From Lachnospiraceae bacterium (GTDB lineage: Bacteria > Bacillota > Clostridia > Lachnospirales > Lachnospiraceae): a stretch of DNA of 64,000 bases. The stretch covers positions 3,940,501-4,004,500 of the forward strand of contig AP025573.1 of NCBI GenBank assembly GCA_022845895.1. Direction: 5' to 3'. The notes beneath the pieces were generated by a model, which ran no database searches, was not told where the DNA came from, and worked only from the letters and a program-made list of their open reading frames with translations. The translations under genes were made by a program, and so were the position numbers. Shown piece by piece: positions 9,683 to 17,344 of the stretch. The first letter of the stretch is position 1, and each line of letters opens with the position of its first letter.

Positions 9683-10422
9683 ATTTTACCTCCAATCCCA
9701 AGGAGTAGTATGACTGCCAGTAATATGCGTATTATCTTATCGCTTTTGGCATCCTCTACATCTCTAATCTTTGTTTTGGAGCAGGATGCTGAAAAAGCCC
9801 TGGCTTCCATTGTAATCGCCCTCTCTTCCGCGCTGACAAGAGAATTCAGGAGTAATGGAACAACGGCCGGAAAAAACGCCTTTGCTCTCACAATGAGATT
9901 ACTGTCTGTTTCTATTCCCCTGGATTTTTGCGCTTCCATAATCGCATTCATCTTCTTTGACATCTGAGGGATGATATTGGATGTGGATAACAGGATGTAT
10001 GTGGCTGAGGGGGATATCCCCTTTTTTTCCAATACCGTCATCAAACTGCTCATATCGATTAACTTCGCACCCAATAATATGGCCGATCCTACCCCCAGAA
10101 TTCTGGAACAAAGTATTATGGCCCTGCCGATGGATTCTCTCTTTATTTGAAATACCCAGAATTCCCACAGCACCTGCTGCCCAGGAATAAAAAGAGACTG
10201 TAGCACAAAGCATATTGCACATATGACAACAATGGATTTTATCCAGGCTTTTAAAAAGTTATGCCCTTCACCTGCCAGCATTGCTGTAATAACCATAATC
10301 ATAACAATCACAAGCGTCACCTTATAATTATATAATACAGAAAACACAGCTAATAATATAATCAAAAACAGAAGTGTTAACGGATTCCATCGTTTGATAA
10401 TGTTCTGATTTTTCCGTTCCAT
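9664..10422 (-). CDS. ECF transporter T component (EcfT)
   Basis: 252 residues with several hydrophobic segments in the first 140 residues and a cytoplasmic coupling region. EcfT proteins carry two short Ala-Arg-Gly-like coupling motifs; here the region with QKSRGIE (ahead of LIVRAKAFFP) and the later EERAITMEARAF fit them. The T subunit is the membrane scaffold that joins the substrate-binding S subunit to the two ATPases. ATG at 10422 is selected because GGAGG lies 6 bases upstream; GTG at 10428 would sit directly on the ribosome site. It lies between the S-component and ATPase genes. Confidence 0.88.
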   Translation of the reverse strand: MERKNQNIIKRWNPLTLLFLIILLAVFSVLYNYKVTLVIVMIMVITAMLAGEGHNFLKAWIKSIVVICAICFVLQSLFIPGQQVLWEFWVFQIKRESIGRAIILCSRILGVGSAILLGAKLIDMSSLMTVLEKKGISPSATYILLSTSNIIPQMSKKMNAIMEAQKSRGIETDSNLIVRAKAFFPAVVPLLLNSLVSAEERAITMEARAFSASCSKTKIRDVEDAKSDKIIRILLAVILLLGIGGKIWIVLK

Positions 10423-10445
10423 TTTCACCCTCCTTCAAAACAAGA

Positions 10446-11078
10446 TTATTTGTTCTTCTTCTTTTCCTCTCTTGCTTTTCTTGCATCAATAAATACCGAT
10501 CCATTTGAAAACTTATGTAAATAGCGCTCCGACATTCCCCTGATTACTAAATATGGCACAAGCAGAGAGATAAATTTATCCGGCACCTCGGAAATAAAAT
10601 TAATCACTACCACAGCCGGCCAGAACGGGATTCCTGCAGTCACCATGGTACCCAGCAGCAGTGCATTTCCGCTTGTATCAAACCCACCATAAAATATATA
10701 AGAGATTGTAATACTCATCACCATTGCGACAAACGCTGTAATAATACCTGCGATAATAAACCTGCCAATCGTTGTGAACATCTTTCTTCTTGCCATAAAA
10801 CCAACGATAAAGCCAAGCGCACATGCTATAATAGAAAACGGGAACAATGTTGGGTCTGCAATGGAGTTAATTGCGATACTTAAAAAACCCGTCAGGGCGC
10901 CAACCCAGGGCCCGGCCAATATTGCCACCAGAAACGTACCTATACTGTCCAAATACAAGGGCAGTTTTAGGGTGAGCACGAGACTTCCAATGATAAAATT
11001 AACTGCAATTGCGATTGGAATAATCAAAATAGTAATTAAAGTAAAATCTGCTTTTAGACCTCTTTTTTCATTTAACAT
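10446..11078 (-). CDS. ECF transporter substrate-binding S component
   Basis: 210 residues with five to six membrane helices. The stretch LPLYLDSIGTFLVAILAGPW, followed by GALTGFLS, is typical of ECF S proteins, where the third and fourth helices contact the substrate and the T subunit. The Lys/Arg-rich C-terminus is cytoplasmic. The substrate cannot be read from the sequence. The operon also encodes a nucleoside hydrolase and ribokinase, so a nucleoside or ribosylated compound is the best inference. ECF S components with nucleoside hydrolases are also known in queuosine salvage, but no TGT or queuine lyase gene is in this window. ATG at 11078 follows GGAGG. Confidence 0.85.
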   Translation of the reverse strand: MLNEKRGLKADFTLITILIIPIAIAVNFIIGSLVLTLKLPLYLDSIGTFLVAILAGPWVGALTGFLSIAINSIADPTLFPFSIIACALGFIVGFMARRKMFTTIGRFIIAGIITAFVAMVMSITISYIFYGGFDTSGNALLLGTMVTAGIPFWPAVVVINFISEVPDKFISLLVPYLVIRGMSERYLHKFSNGSVFIDARKAREEKKKNK

Positions 11079-11115
11079 AATTTTTCCTCCTTTTCTAACC
11101 TCATTTAATACTTGT

Positions 11116-12096
11116 TTATTTTGAGTCGTAGTAATTTGTTAACAGCTGTGCTGCGGTAGCCAAATATTCAGGAAATAAATATTTGAAAAAAATGTCATAA
11201 AAATGCTTTACATCTGCCTTTACTGCCACCTCACAGTTTTTCTCTTTTTGGGGATAATATTTTTTGCGGTATACGACAGATGCCCCCTCACACAGTCCCT
11301 TTGTTTCAACGTCCACAAATGCATCCACCTTTTCAACCACGCTCTCATCCAGTAAATAAGCAATCGTAAGAACATCACACAGTTCACATCCCAGCTTTTT
11401 TTCAATCTTCCAGTGGCCATCCATATAAACCCTGGATATTTTATGCATAAATCTGGAAACAGGAGTGTTGATTGCATACAGTAACTCCCTGAGTACAGGG
11501 TCTAAATAAATATAAGCCGTGGCATCAAGGCCAATCATTGTAATTTTGCCGAACCCTGCTGCAAATACAATCTTTGCCGCCTCTGGGTCTACCCAGAAGT
11601 TAAACTCTGCATGGGGCGACATATTTCCTTTGAATTCCGCGCCGCCCATGATAACCAGCTCTTTTACATTTCCTGCAAATTCCGCATCTTTTTTGATTGC
11701 TGCTGCAATGTTTGTCAGCGGACCGATAGCGGTCAAAGTAATCTCCCCCTTCTCCTCCCTTGCCTTCCTTACTAAATAGTCCACTGCGTGCTCACAGCCT
11801 ACTTTTACCACTGTATCCGGTATCCCAATATTTCCAAGTCCATCGTCCCCGTGAAACACTGCACTGTTTTCCCTCTCCCTGCAAAGCGGCCTGCTGCAGC
11901 CTTTGAATATGGGAAGTTCATTTTCATCTGCGATGTCGCATATCTTGCAAGCATTTTTTGTCACCTGATCCACACCTGCATTTCCGTTTACCGTTGTTAA
12001 TGCCAACACTTCTAATTTTTCCTTTGCCGCAAGTGCAAGCAAAATTGCAAAAGCGTCGTCAATTCCCGGATCCGTATCTATAATAATCCTCTTCAT
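11116..12096 (-). CDS. Inosine-uridine type nucleoside hydrolase
   Basis: 326 residues. The N-terminal DTDPGIDDA motif holds the calcium-binding Asp residues of the IunH family. MGGAEFKGNMSPHAEFNFW and DPEAA match the ribose-binding block. The enzyme cleaves the N-glycosidic bond to give free base and ribose. In the C-terminal motif normally HDP, the sequence is LCDVLTIAY: the metal-binding Asp is kept but the preceding His is Cys, a change reported for one subgroup of the family. The ATG overlaps the ribokinase stop as ATGA. Released ribose would be phosphorylated by the upstream-encoded ribokinase. Specificity (purine, pyrimidine or modified nucleoside) cannot be assigned. Confidence 0.9.
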   Translation of the reverse strand: MKRIIIDTDPGIDDAFAILLALAAKEKLEVLALTTVNGNAGVDQVTKNACKICDIADENELPIFKGCSRPLCRERENSAVFHGDDGLGNIGIPDTVVKVGCEHAVDYLVRKAREEKGEITLTAIGPLTNIAAAIKKDAEFAGNVKELVIMGGAEFKGNMSPHAEFNFWVDPEAAKIVFAAGFGKITMIGLDATAYIYLDPVLRELLYAINTPVSRFMHKISRVYMDGHWKIEKKLGCELCDVLTIAYLLDESVVEKVDAFVDVETKGLCEGASVVYRKKYYPQKEKNCEVAVKADVKHFYDIFFKYLFPEYLATAAQLLTNYYDSK

Positions 12097-12995
12097 TCTC
12101 TCACCTCTTCTCTTTTCGGAATGGATGTCTGTGCGCCTTTTTTTGTTACAACGATAGAAGAAACTTTCTGTCCAAACTTCACTGCTTCTTCATAGCTTTT
12201 CCCTTCACTTAATGCAATGACAAATGCGGCCGTAAAACTATCCCCTGCTGCAGTAGTATCTACAACCTCTACCTTATTTGCCGGGAAGAATGTTTTTTTT
12301 CCTTCTTCCGCCATCAGGCATCCTTCACTTCCCAGTGTAACTACAACCCTCTTTATCCCCTTTGCAAGCATCTGCTCTGCACCATTTTTCAAGTCTTTCA
12401 ATGTGTCCAATGTCCTGCCTGACAAAATACCAAGCTCTGTTTCATTGGGTTTGAGAATGTCAATTCCATCAAAGAAACTATCCGGCAGATTTGCCGCAGG
12501 AGCCGGGTCTAAGACAATCTGTTTTCCCATACTCAATGCCAGGCTCTTTACATATTCCACAATAGGAATCGGTATTTCTAATTGCATAATTACCATATCG
12601 CATTCCTCAATGAGATTCCGATTCTCATCTATCATTTCTTTTGTAATCATTGCATTAGCACCCGGTATTACTATAATGGTATTGTCACCGTTATGGTCTA
12701 CGTTAATGTAGGCCTGTCCGGTAGGACAGTTGTCCAGCACCTTGATTCCACTGGTATGGACATTCACTTTTTTTAAGTTTTTAACTAGCTTCTTACCGTA
12801 CATGTCATTGCCTACTGCTCCTATCATAGAGACATATCCACCCAATTTTCCGATTGCATAAGCCTGGTTGGCTCCTTTTCCGCCCGGAATCTGGGAAACA
12901 CCTTTTCCAAGAATGGTCTCGCCAATTTGGGGCATATACGGCGTCTCAATTACTGAATCCATATTCAGGCTTCCCACTACCAGTATTTTTTTCAT
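12093..12995 (-). CDS. rbsK: Ribokinase
   Basis: 300-residue PfkB-family kinase that makes ribose 5-phosphate from ribose and ATP. The N-terminal VGSLNMD and GGKGANQA motifs bind the sugar; DPAPA and PNETE are the ribokinase middle motifs. DTTAAGDSF contains the anion hole and the catalytic Asp, all canonical. ATG at 12995 has AGGAGG 8 bases upstream; codons before it overlap the fusion gene and are not used. It begins 16 bp after the LacI-kinase fusion gene and overlaps the nucleoside hydrolase start. The co-encoded hydrolase and ECF importer point to ribose from nucleosides as the substrate. Confidence 0.93.
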   Translation of the reverse strand: MKKILVVGSLNMDSVIETPYMPQIGETILGKGVSQIPGGKGANQAYAIGKLGGYVSMIGAVGNDMYGKKLVKNLKKVNVHTSGIKVLDNCPTGQAYINVDHNGDNTIIVIPGANAMITKEMIDENRNLIEECDMVIMQLEIPIPIVEYVKSLALSMGKQIVLDPAPAANLPDSFFDGIDILKPNETELGILSGRTLDTLKDLKNGAEQMLAKGIKRVVVTLGSEGCLMAEEGKKTFFPANKVEVVDTTAAGDSFTAAFVIALSEGKSYEEAVKFGQKVSSIVVTKKGAQTSIPKREEVRE

Positions 12996-13011
12996 TATTC
13001 TTTCCTCCTGT

Positions 13012-14922
13012 CTATGATGACCGCGTTGTTGTACCAGCGTTGATGTCATCTTCATATATATTCAGGTTCTGTCTGTCCGGGAGTGCCGGCTGGACACCAT
13101 ATCTTGTTACGGTAATTCCCGCAGCATAGGTAGCGAATTGTATTGACTGCTCGATATTTTTTCCTTCGCTCAAATAAACTGCCAAGGCGCTTATAAACGA
13201 ATCTGCACCGCCTGTAGTGTCCACCGCCTGAAAATCAGCACTTGAAAAAGTAATTTCCTTCTCATCATTTTTAAAATAGCATCCTTTTTTTCCTAAGGTA
13301 ACAATTACATTCTTTACTCCCCGTTGCAGAAGGATACCCGCCTTCTCCTCCACACTTCCGGTCCCCGCCACAATCTTATGCAGTTCTTTTTCATTGGGGA
13401 TAAAAAAATCAATTCCGCTCAGCAGCTCCTCCTTCATTGTATCCGCCCCTGACGGCTTTAAAATAATAGCAATGTGGTTTCTATTACAAAACTTTATTGT
13501 ATACTCCGCCGTCTTTATCGGGATTTCCAGGGAAAGCAGACAGTACTTTGCATTATTAAAAACATGCCGGAATTCTCTTATCTGTTTCTCATCCAGATTC
13601 TGGTTAGCACCGGGATACACTACAATTGTATTCTCACCCTCCTTGTCCACATTGATATAGGCCTTTCCACTCGGCAGATTGGAGTCAAACATAACTCCGT
13701 CTGTATGCACATGGCTCTCCACCAGGCTTGTATATAACTGTTTCCCGTCCATATCATTGCCCAGGCATCCTATCATGTATACATCCCCACCCAGTCTTCC
13801 CGCACCGACTGCCTGATTTGCCCCTTTACCACCGGGTGACACCCTTACCCTTCCTGCTATCTGTGTCATTCCCTTAATTGGAATTGTTGCAACTTCTATG
13901 GTGACATCCATATTCATGCTTCCCACTACCACAAGTTTCTCTCCCTGCTTCTCCTGGGCCGGCCTTGCCACACTGCCTCTTTCAATAAGCACCGGGAGGA
14001 ACTTTCTGACCCTACCCATTTTCTGCGGATTCTCAATTACATCTAAAAGATATTCTGACGCTTCTACATACATCTGCTCTGTGGGAAACCGAACCACCGT
14101 AATATCATATCCTAGCAACTCAGTCAAGTTGTCCTGGCCAATTACAATCAGAGAAATATCTTTGGGAATTAACGTATTCGTACGCTCCAGAAACCGGCAG
14201 ACACAGCATGCGATTTCCTGAGAACCGCATATGAGTGCAGTAGCATTCTGACTGAGGCACTGACTAATACCATATCTCTCAATCTCCTCCAGAAGTTCAC
14301 TCTCATAAATCAAAATAGGCTGTACCTGCAGATTTTCTTTTCGAAGCATCGCCTTATATCCATCTGCGATAGACCTGTCCGCCTTAGTAAATATACAGCC
14401 GATAGTCCTATGTCCTGCATTTAACAAATATTCTGCAGCCAGCTCCCCTGCCTCTGATAAGCGATAATAAAATGTAACGGGCTGCCTTTCGTCAACTACT
14501 TTCGTCTGGCTTATGTATATGGTTTTAGATTCCCATCCGTCACAGGGGATCCACCGCTTTGAATCAATCAACAATCCGGATACTTTTTTTTGAATTAACC
14601 CTTTAACACAATCGGAAATCTCATCTTCATTATCTGCAAAGCAGACAATCATTCTGTATCCTGCCTTTTTAGCTGCCTTTTCTACAGATAAAACCAAGTT
14701 TTCACGATCCCGGTTATTTCTTTGAACAATAAGTCCAATTAATTGTTTTTTCAATCCATCCTTCTCGAGAAACTTAAAATATGGTACATAATTATATTCC
14801 TTTACAATCTTCAGAACTTTTTTTCTTGTTTCTTCACTGATTTCTTTATCCTTCCCGTTGATTACTTTCGAAACCGTAGAAGCCGATACCTGTGCCAGCT
14901 TGGCTATATCCTGTATGTTCAT
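13012..14922 (-). CDS. LacI-family regulator fused to ribokinase-like domain
   Basis: 636 residues. Residues 1-55 are a LacI helix-turn-helix (MNIQDIAKLAQVSASTVSKV) with hinge. Residues about 60-315 form a periplasmic-binding-protein-like effector domain. Residues about 325-620 are a PfkB/ribokinase fold with VGSMNMD, GGKGANQA and PNEKE. The anion-hole motif is DTTGGADSF instead of DTTGAGDSF: the Asp is kept but the Ala-Gly order is swapped. The DPAPA motif of the stand-alone ribokinase is KPSGA. The kinase part may therefore be weak or a sensor. ATG at 14922 follows AAGGGGG. As first gene of the operon it probably controls its own promoter and all downstream salvage genes. There is no sign of a frameshift between the two halves. 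Confidence 0.9.
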   Translation of the reverse strand: MNIQDIAKLAQVSASTVSKVINGKDKEISEETRKKVLKIVKEYNYVPYFKFLEKDGLKKQLIGLIVQRNNRDRENLVLSVEKAAKKAGYRMIVCFADNEDEISDCVKGLIQKKVSGLLIDSKRWIPCDGWESKTIYISQTKVVDERQPVTFYYRLSEAGELAAEYLLNAGHRTIGCIFTKADRSIADGYKAMLRKENLQVQPILIYESELLEEIERYGISQCLSQNATALICGSQEIACCVCRFLERTNTLIPKDISLIVIGQDNLTELLGYDITVVRFPTEQMYVEASEYLLDVIENPQKMGRVRKFLPVLIERGSVARPAQEKQGEKLVVVGSMNMDVTIEVATIPIKGMTQIAGRVRVSPGGKGANQAVGAGRLGGDVYMIGCLGNDMDGKQLYTSLVESHVHTDGVMFDSNLPSGKAYINVDKEGENTIVVYPGANQNLDEKQIREFRHVFNNAKYCLLSLEIPIKTAEYTIKFCNRNHIAIILKPSGADTMKEELLSGIDFFIPNEKELHKIVAGTGSVEEKAGILLQRGVKNVIVTLGKKGCYFKNDEKEITFSSADFQAVDTTGGADSFISALAVYLSEGKNIEQSIQFATYAAGITVTRYGVQPALPDRQNLNIYEDDINAGTTTRSS

Positions 14923-14964
14923 CCATGTCCCCCTTTCTGTTAAAATATTCTCCTCAAGGAAACT

Positions 14965-14977
14965 GTTTTACGAAAAC
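14965..14977. promoter_or_regulatory. Possible LacI-type operator
   Basis: The palindrome GTTTT-ACG-AAAAC has 5-bp arms and a CG-containing centre, 43 bp upstream of the fusion gene start. LacI-family sites are usually CG-centred palindromes. Related TTTCG/CGAAA half-sites occur at 15030-15044. Binding by the encoded regulator is inference. Confidence 0.3.
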
Positions 14978-15135
14978 CTTTTATAAAATTCTAACATTTT
15001 ATCTGTTTTACCACAATAATTCAGAATTACGAAACTATTTTTCGACATATCGCACAATTAAATGCTTTTACTAAACATTTTTCGCTCTCTACGGTGAATT
15101 AAACAACCAATAAACTGAGTTGATTTTTACCGGAA

Positions 15136-15157
15136 CAAAAAAAGGCACGGCGTGCCT
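15136..15157 (-). terminator. Terminator after the TrmB-type regulator
   Basis: On the minus strand, stem AGGCAC-GCC-GTGCCT is followed by a run of eight T. It lies 36 bp past the regulator stop codon. Confidence 0.75.
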
Positions 15158-15192
15158 GTTGCACACTGTGCCTGTTCTCGTCTTTATTCGTT

Positions 15193-15990
15193 TTAGAATA
15201 TATTGCGTATCCCTTTCAGATCATCCCCATATTCCTGCTGCATGAGATCTGTGAATTTGTCCGCGCTCTTATAGAAGTACATGTCATGTCTGACACACTC
15301 TGCCGCAAGAGATATCATAGGCCTGCTCTCTGTCCAGATTACCTCGGCAATCGTGTCGCTAATAATCTGTCCGAACACTACTTCCCTTCTGTCCGACACG
15401 AGAGTAATCCAGCGTCCTCCCATCTCCTCTTTTTTCTCCTGTCCCATTCCGTGCCTGCAATACTTCTTAAGAGGAATCTCCTCATCATCTTTTGCACCAA
15501 ATATGACAGCACCGAGCCTCAGTCCCCTCTCTTCCAGCTTCCGGACGTCTTCCAGGATGTATGGAAGATCCTCCGTCCATATCTGAAGCAGCAGCTCTTC
15601 TTTCGTCTTTCTGATAATATCTCTGCATTTGGCGAATACATTGCCATTCGTCCTGATATGCCAGATATAGTCCAGATTCGTCTTCTGAGGAAAGATGCCA
15701 AGCCGCCCCTTTAAGTCCGACAGGACATTCTTCGTCTCGTCTTCGACCCGTTCCGCCACTTCTGTCATCGGGACTGCTGCGTATTTATTGTTGCTTTCAT
15801 ATTCTGTGTAGAGTATGAAGCCTTTCTGAATGAGCGATTCCAGTATATTGTATATCTTGGAGCGTGGCACCCCCGCCAGCTTTCCTGCCTCATACCCGGA
15901 CAGGCTGCCGTTCTGCAGCAGCGTAAGATAAACCTTGGCTTCTGCATCGGTCAGTCCAATCTTATTGAGCATTAAGATTTCATTATCCAT
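15193..15990 (-). CDS. TrmB-family transcriptional regulator
   Basis: 265 residues. An N-terminal winged helix (LNKIGLTDAEAKVYLTLLQN, then GVPRSKIYNILESLIQKGFI) is characteristic of the sugar-sensing TrmB/TrmBL1 family, followed by a coiled linker and a C-terminal effector domain of the PLD-like type. It is the third gene of a three-gene minus-strand unit with an OCD-family enzyme and a small tautomerase, so the regulator probably controls its own operon. A perfect inverted repeat in the operon leader (17237-17265) is the obvious candidate site. The effector is unknown. It should not be confused with the tRNA methyltransferase of the same name at 29.6-30.3 kb. Confidence 0.85.
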   Translation of the reverse strand: MDNEILMLNKIGLTDAEAKVYLTLLQNGSLSGYEAGKLAGVPRSKIYNILESLIQKGFILYTEYESNNKYAAVPMTEVAERVEDETKNVLSDLKGRLGIFPQKTNLDYIWHIRTNGNVFAKCRDIIRKTKEELLLQIWTEDLPYILEDVRKLEERGLRLGAVIFGAKDDEEIPLKKYCRHGMGQEKKEEMGGRWITLVSDRREVVFGQIISDTIAEVIWTESRPMISLAAECVRHDMYFYKSADKFTDLMQQEYGDDLKGIRNIF

Positions 15991-16007
15991 GGGGAGTCCT
16001 CACCTGC

Positions 16008-16220
16008 CTAGAAATTTGCCTTTACGTATAGTTCCTCCGGACGGATCTTGTCGGCGACTTCTTCCTTCCAGTTTTCCTTCTCATATTCCTCCACAGATAC
16101 AGAGATGTATTTTTCTTCCATATTCATCTGCTCCATGATAAATTCCTTCGTCTTTTCAGCCAGCTCTTTCTTGACTTCTTCCGTTCTGCCTGGATACATC
16201 TTGATACTGATATGCGGCAT
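16008..16220 (-). CDS. PptA-like tautomerase
   Basis: 70 residues starting MPHISIKMYPGR. After Met removal the N-terminal Pro would be the catalytic base of the 4-oxalocrotonate tautomerase superfamily, and length and pattern fit the PptA (YdcE) branch. Such enzymes move protons in small oxo-acids; the natural substrate is often unknown. ATG follows AGAAGGAGG. It lies 15 bp after the OCD-family gene and 18 bp before the TrmB-type regulator, so the three are almost certainly co-transcribed. A tautomerase acting on a keto or imino acid made by the neighbouring enzyme would fit, but this is inference. Confidence 0.8.
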   Translation of the reverse strand: MPHISIKMYPGRTEEVKKELAEKTKEFIMEQMNMEEKYISVSVEEYEKENWKEEVADKIRPEELYVKANF

Positions 16221-16234
16221 ATCACGCCCTCCTT

Positions 16235-17221
16235 CTAGTTCCAGTTGGTGCCGACACCGGCTGCCACTGCCTTCTCATAGATTTCCTTGGCTGCGACAAG
16301 ATCCTGTGTCGCTACGCCTACCGTCTCAAACACGATAATCTCTTCATCATTTTCACGTCCTGTTATCTTGCCTCTTATTACGTCGCCAAGGTCCCCTGTA
16401 AAGTCATCCTTCGTGATGATTCCTTCTTCAAGAGGAATAAGAATATCACCGGACTCGGACAGAACCGCTTCCTCGGAATCAAAATATATCTTGGACGCAC
16501 GGGTCAGAATACGTGGATCCATCTCCTGCATATGGTGCTGATAGGCGCCTACACAGCTTACGGTCGCTCCGGCCTTCACCTTTGTTCCATCGAATACAGG
16601 TTTGGAAGACGGTGTGACTGTGATTAAAAGATCTGCACCCTCAACCGCTTCATCAGAAGATCTGACTGCCACGATCTTCGTGCCATAGTCCTTCAGCTCC
16701 TCCTGCATACGGGCAGCAAAGTCCTGCGTACGTTCATAATTCATGTCATAAACTCTTACCTCTTCCAGATTACGGGCCGCCATCATAGCCTCAAGCTGTG
16801 TCGCCGCCTGTCCCCCTGTCCCAATCAGGGCTCCGATTCTGGCATCCTTCCTCGCCAGCACGTCAAACGCTGCTCCGGAAGCCGCGCCGGTCCGCAGCTG
16901 CGTCACATATGTACCGTCCAGCACTGCCGTCACGATTCCCGTATTGCCGTCAATGAGCAGTACCTGTGCCGGAGATGACGGTATCCCATTGTCTATATTG
17001 TGGGGGAATATGTTGATGATTTTCAGCGATGCGGTATCCATCTCTTCGACATAGGCGGGCATGAATAAAAAGCAGCCATCATGCTTGGGCGCCTGGATAT
17101 TCGTGCGCAGCGGCGCGTCACACTTTCCTTCCACTACGAGCTGGAACGCCTTCTTGTCTGCTTCAATCGCGTCCTTGATTGTAAATACTTTTTTGATATC
17201 CTCTCTGGATAATAACAGCAT
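16235..17221 (-). CDS. Ornithine cyclodeaminase / mu-crystallin family enzyme
   Basis: 328 residues. The family pattern is clear: substrate-binding Arg and Lys near the N-terminus (PLRTNIQAP and SLKIINIFP), LLIDGNTGIVTAVLDGTYVT, TQLRTGAASG and the NAD(P)-binding loop GALIGTGGQA. Members include ornithine cyclodeaminase, alanine dehydrogenase and ketimine reductase; the exact reaction cannot be chosen from sequence. ATG at 17221 is preceded by AAGGAGG. It is the first gene of the OCD-tautomerase-TrmB operon with a consensus promoter and a palindromic site in its leader. ProC for proline synthesis is encoded elsewhere (26.9 kb), so a role linked to ornithine-to-proline conversion or imino-acid metabolism is possible. 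Confidence 0.88.
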   Translation of the reverse strand: MLLLSREDIKKVFTIKDAIEADKKAFQLVVEGKCDAPLRTNIQAPKHDGCFLFMPAYVEEMDTASLKIINIFPHNIDNGIPSSPAQVLLIDGNTGIVTAVLDGTYVTQLRTGAASGAAFDVLARKDARIGALIGTGGQAATQLEAMMAARNLEEVRVYDMNYERTQDFAARMQEELKDYGTKIVAVRSSDEAVEGADLLITVTPSSKPVFDGTKVKAGATVSCVGAYQHHMQEMDPRILTRASKIYFDSEEAVLSESGDILIPLEEGIITKDDFTGDLGDVIRGKITGRENDEEIIVFETVGVATQDLVAAKEIYEKAVAAGVGTNWN

Positions 17222-17236
17222 ATGGTACCTCCTTTT

Positions 17237-17265
17237 TTACTAAATGTATGTTTTATATTTAGTAA
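17237..17265. promoter_or_regulatory. Inverted-repeat operator candidate (TrmB-type)
   Basis: Perfect 9-bp inverted repeat TTACTAAAT-N11-ATTTAGTAA between the promoter and the ribosome site of the OCD-family gene. Its position just after the transcription start suits repression. The operon-encoded TrmB-type protein is the likely binder (inference). Confidence 0.55.
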
Positions 17266-17280
17266 CTCCTTTTGGGGTAT

Positions 17281-17310
17281 ATTATAATGCGTCGTCTGGC
17301 AGATTGTCAA
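17281..17310 (-). promoter_or_regulatory. SigA-type promoter of the OCD operon
   Basis: On the minus strand TTGACA (17310-17305), an 18-bp spacer and TATAAT (17286-17281). Transcription would start near 17274, so the 17237-17265 palindrome is in the 5' leader. Confidence 0.75.
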
Positions 17311-17344
17311 TACATCCACAATAATTCCTCATTATTTTACTTCC

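Noticed and set aside
15193-15990. tRNA methyltransferase TrmB
   Set aside because: Despite the shared name this is a winged-helix regulator; the methyltransferase is at 29630-30286.
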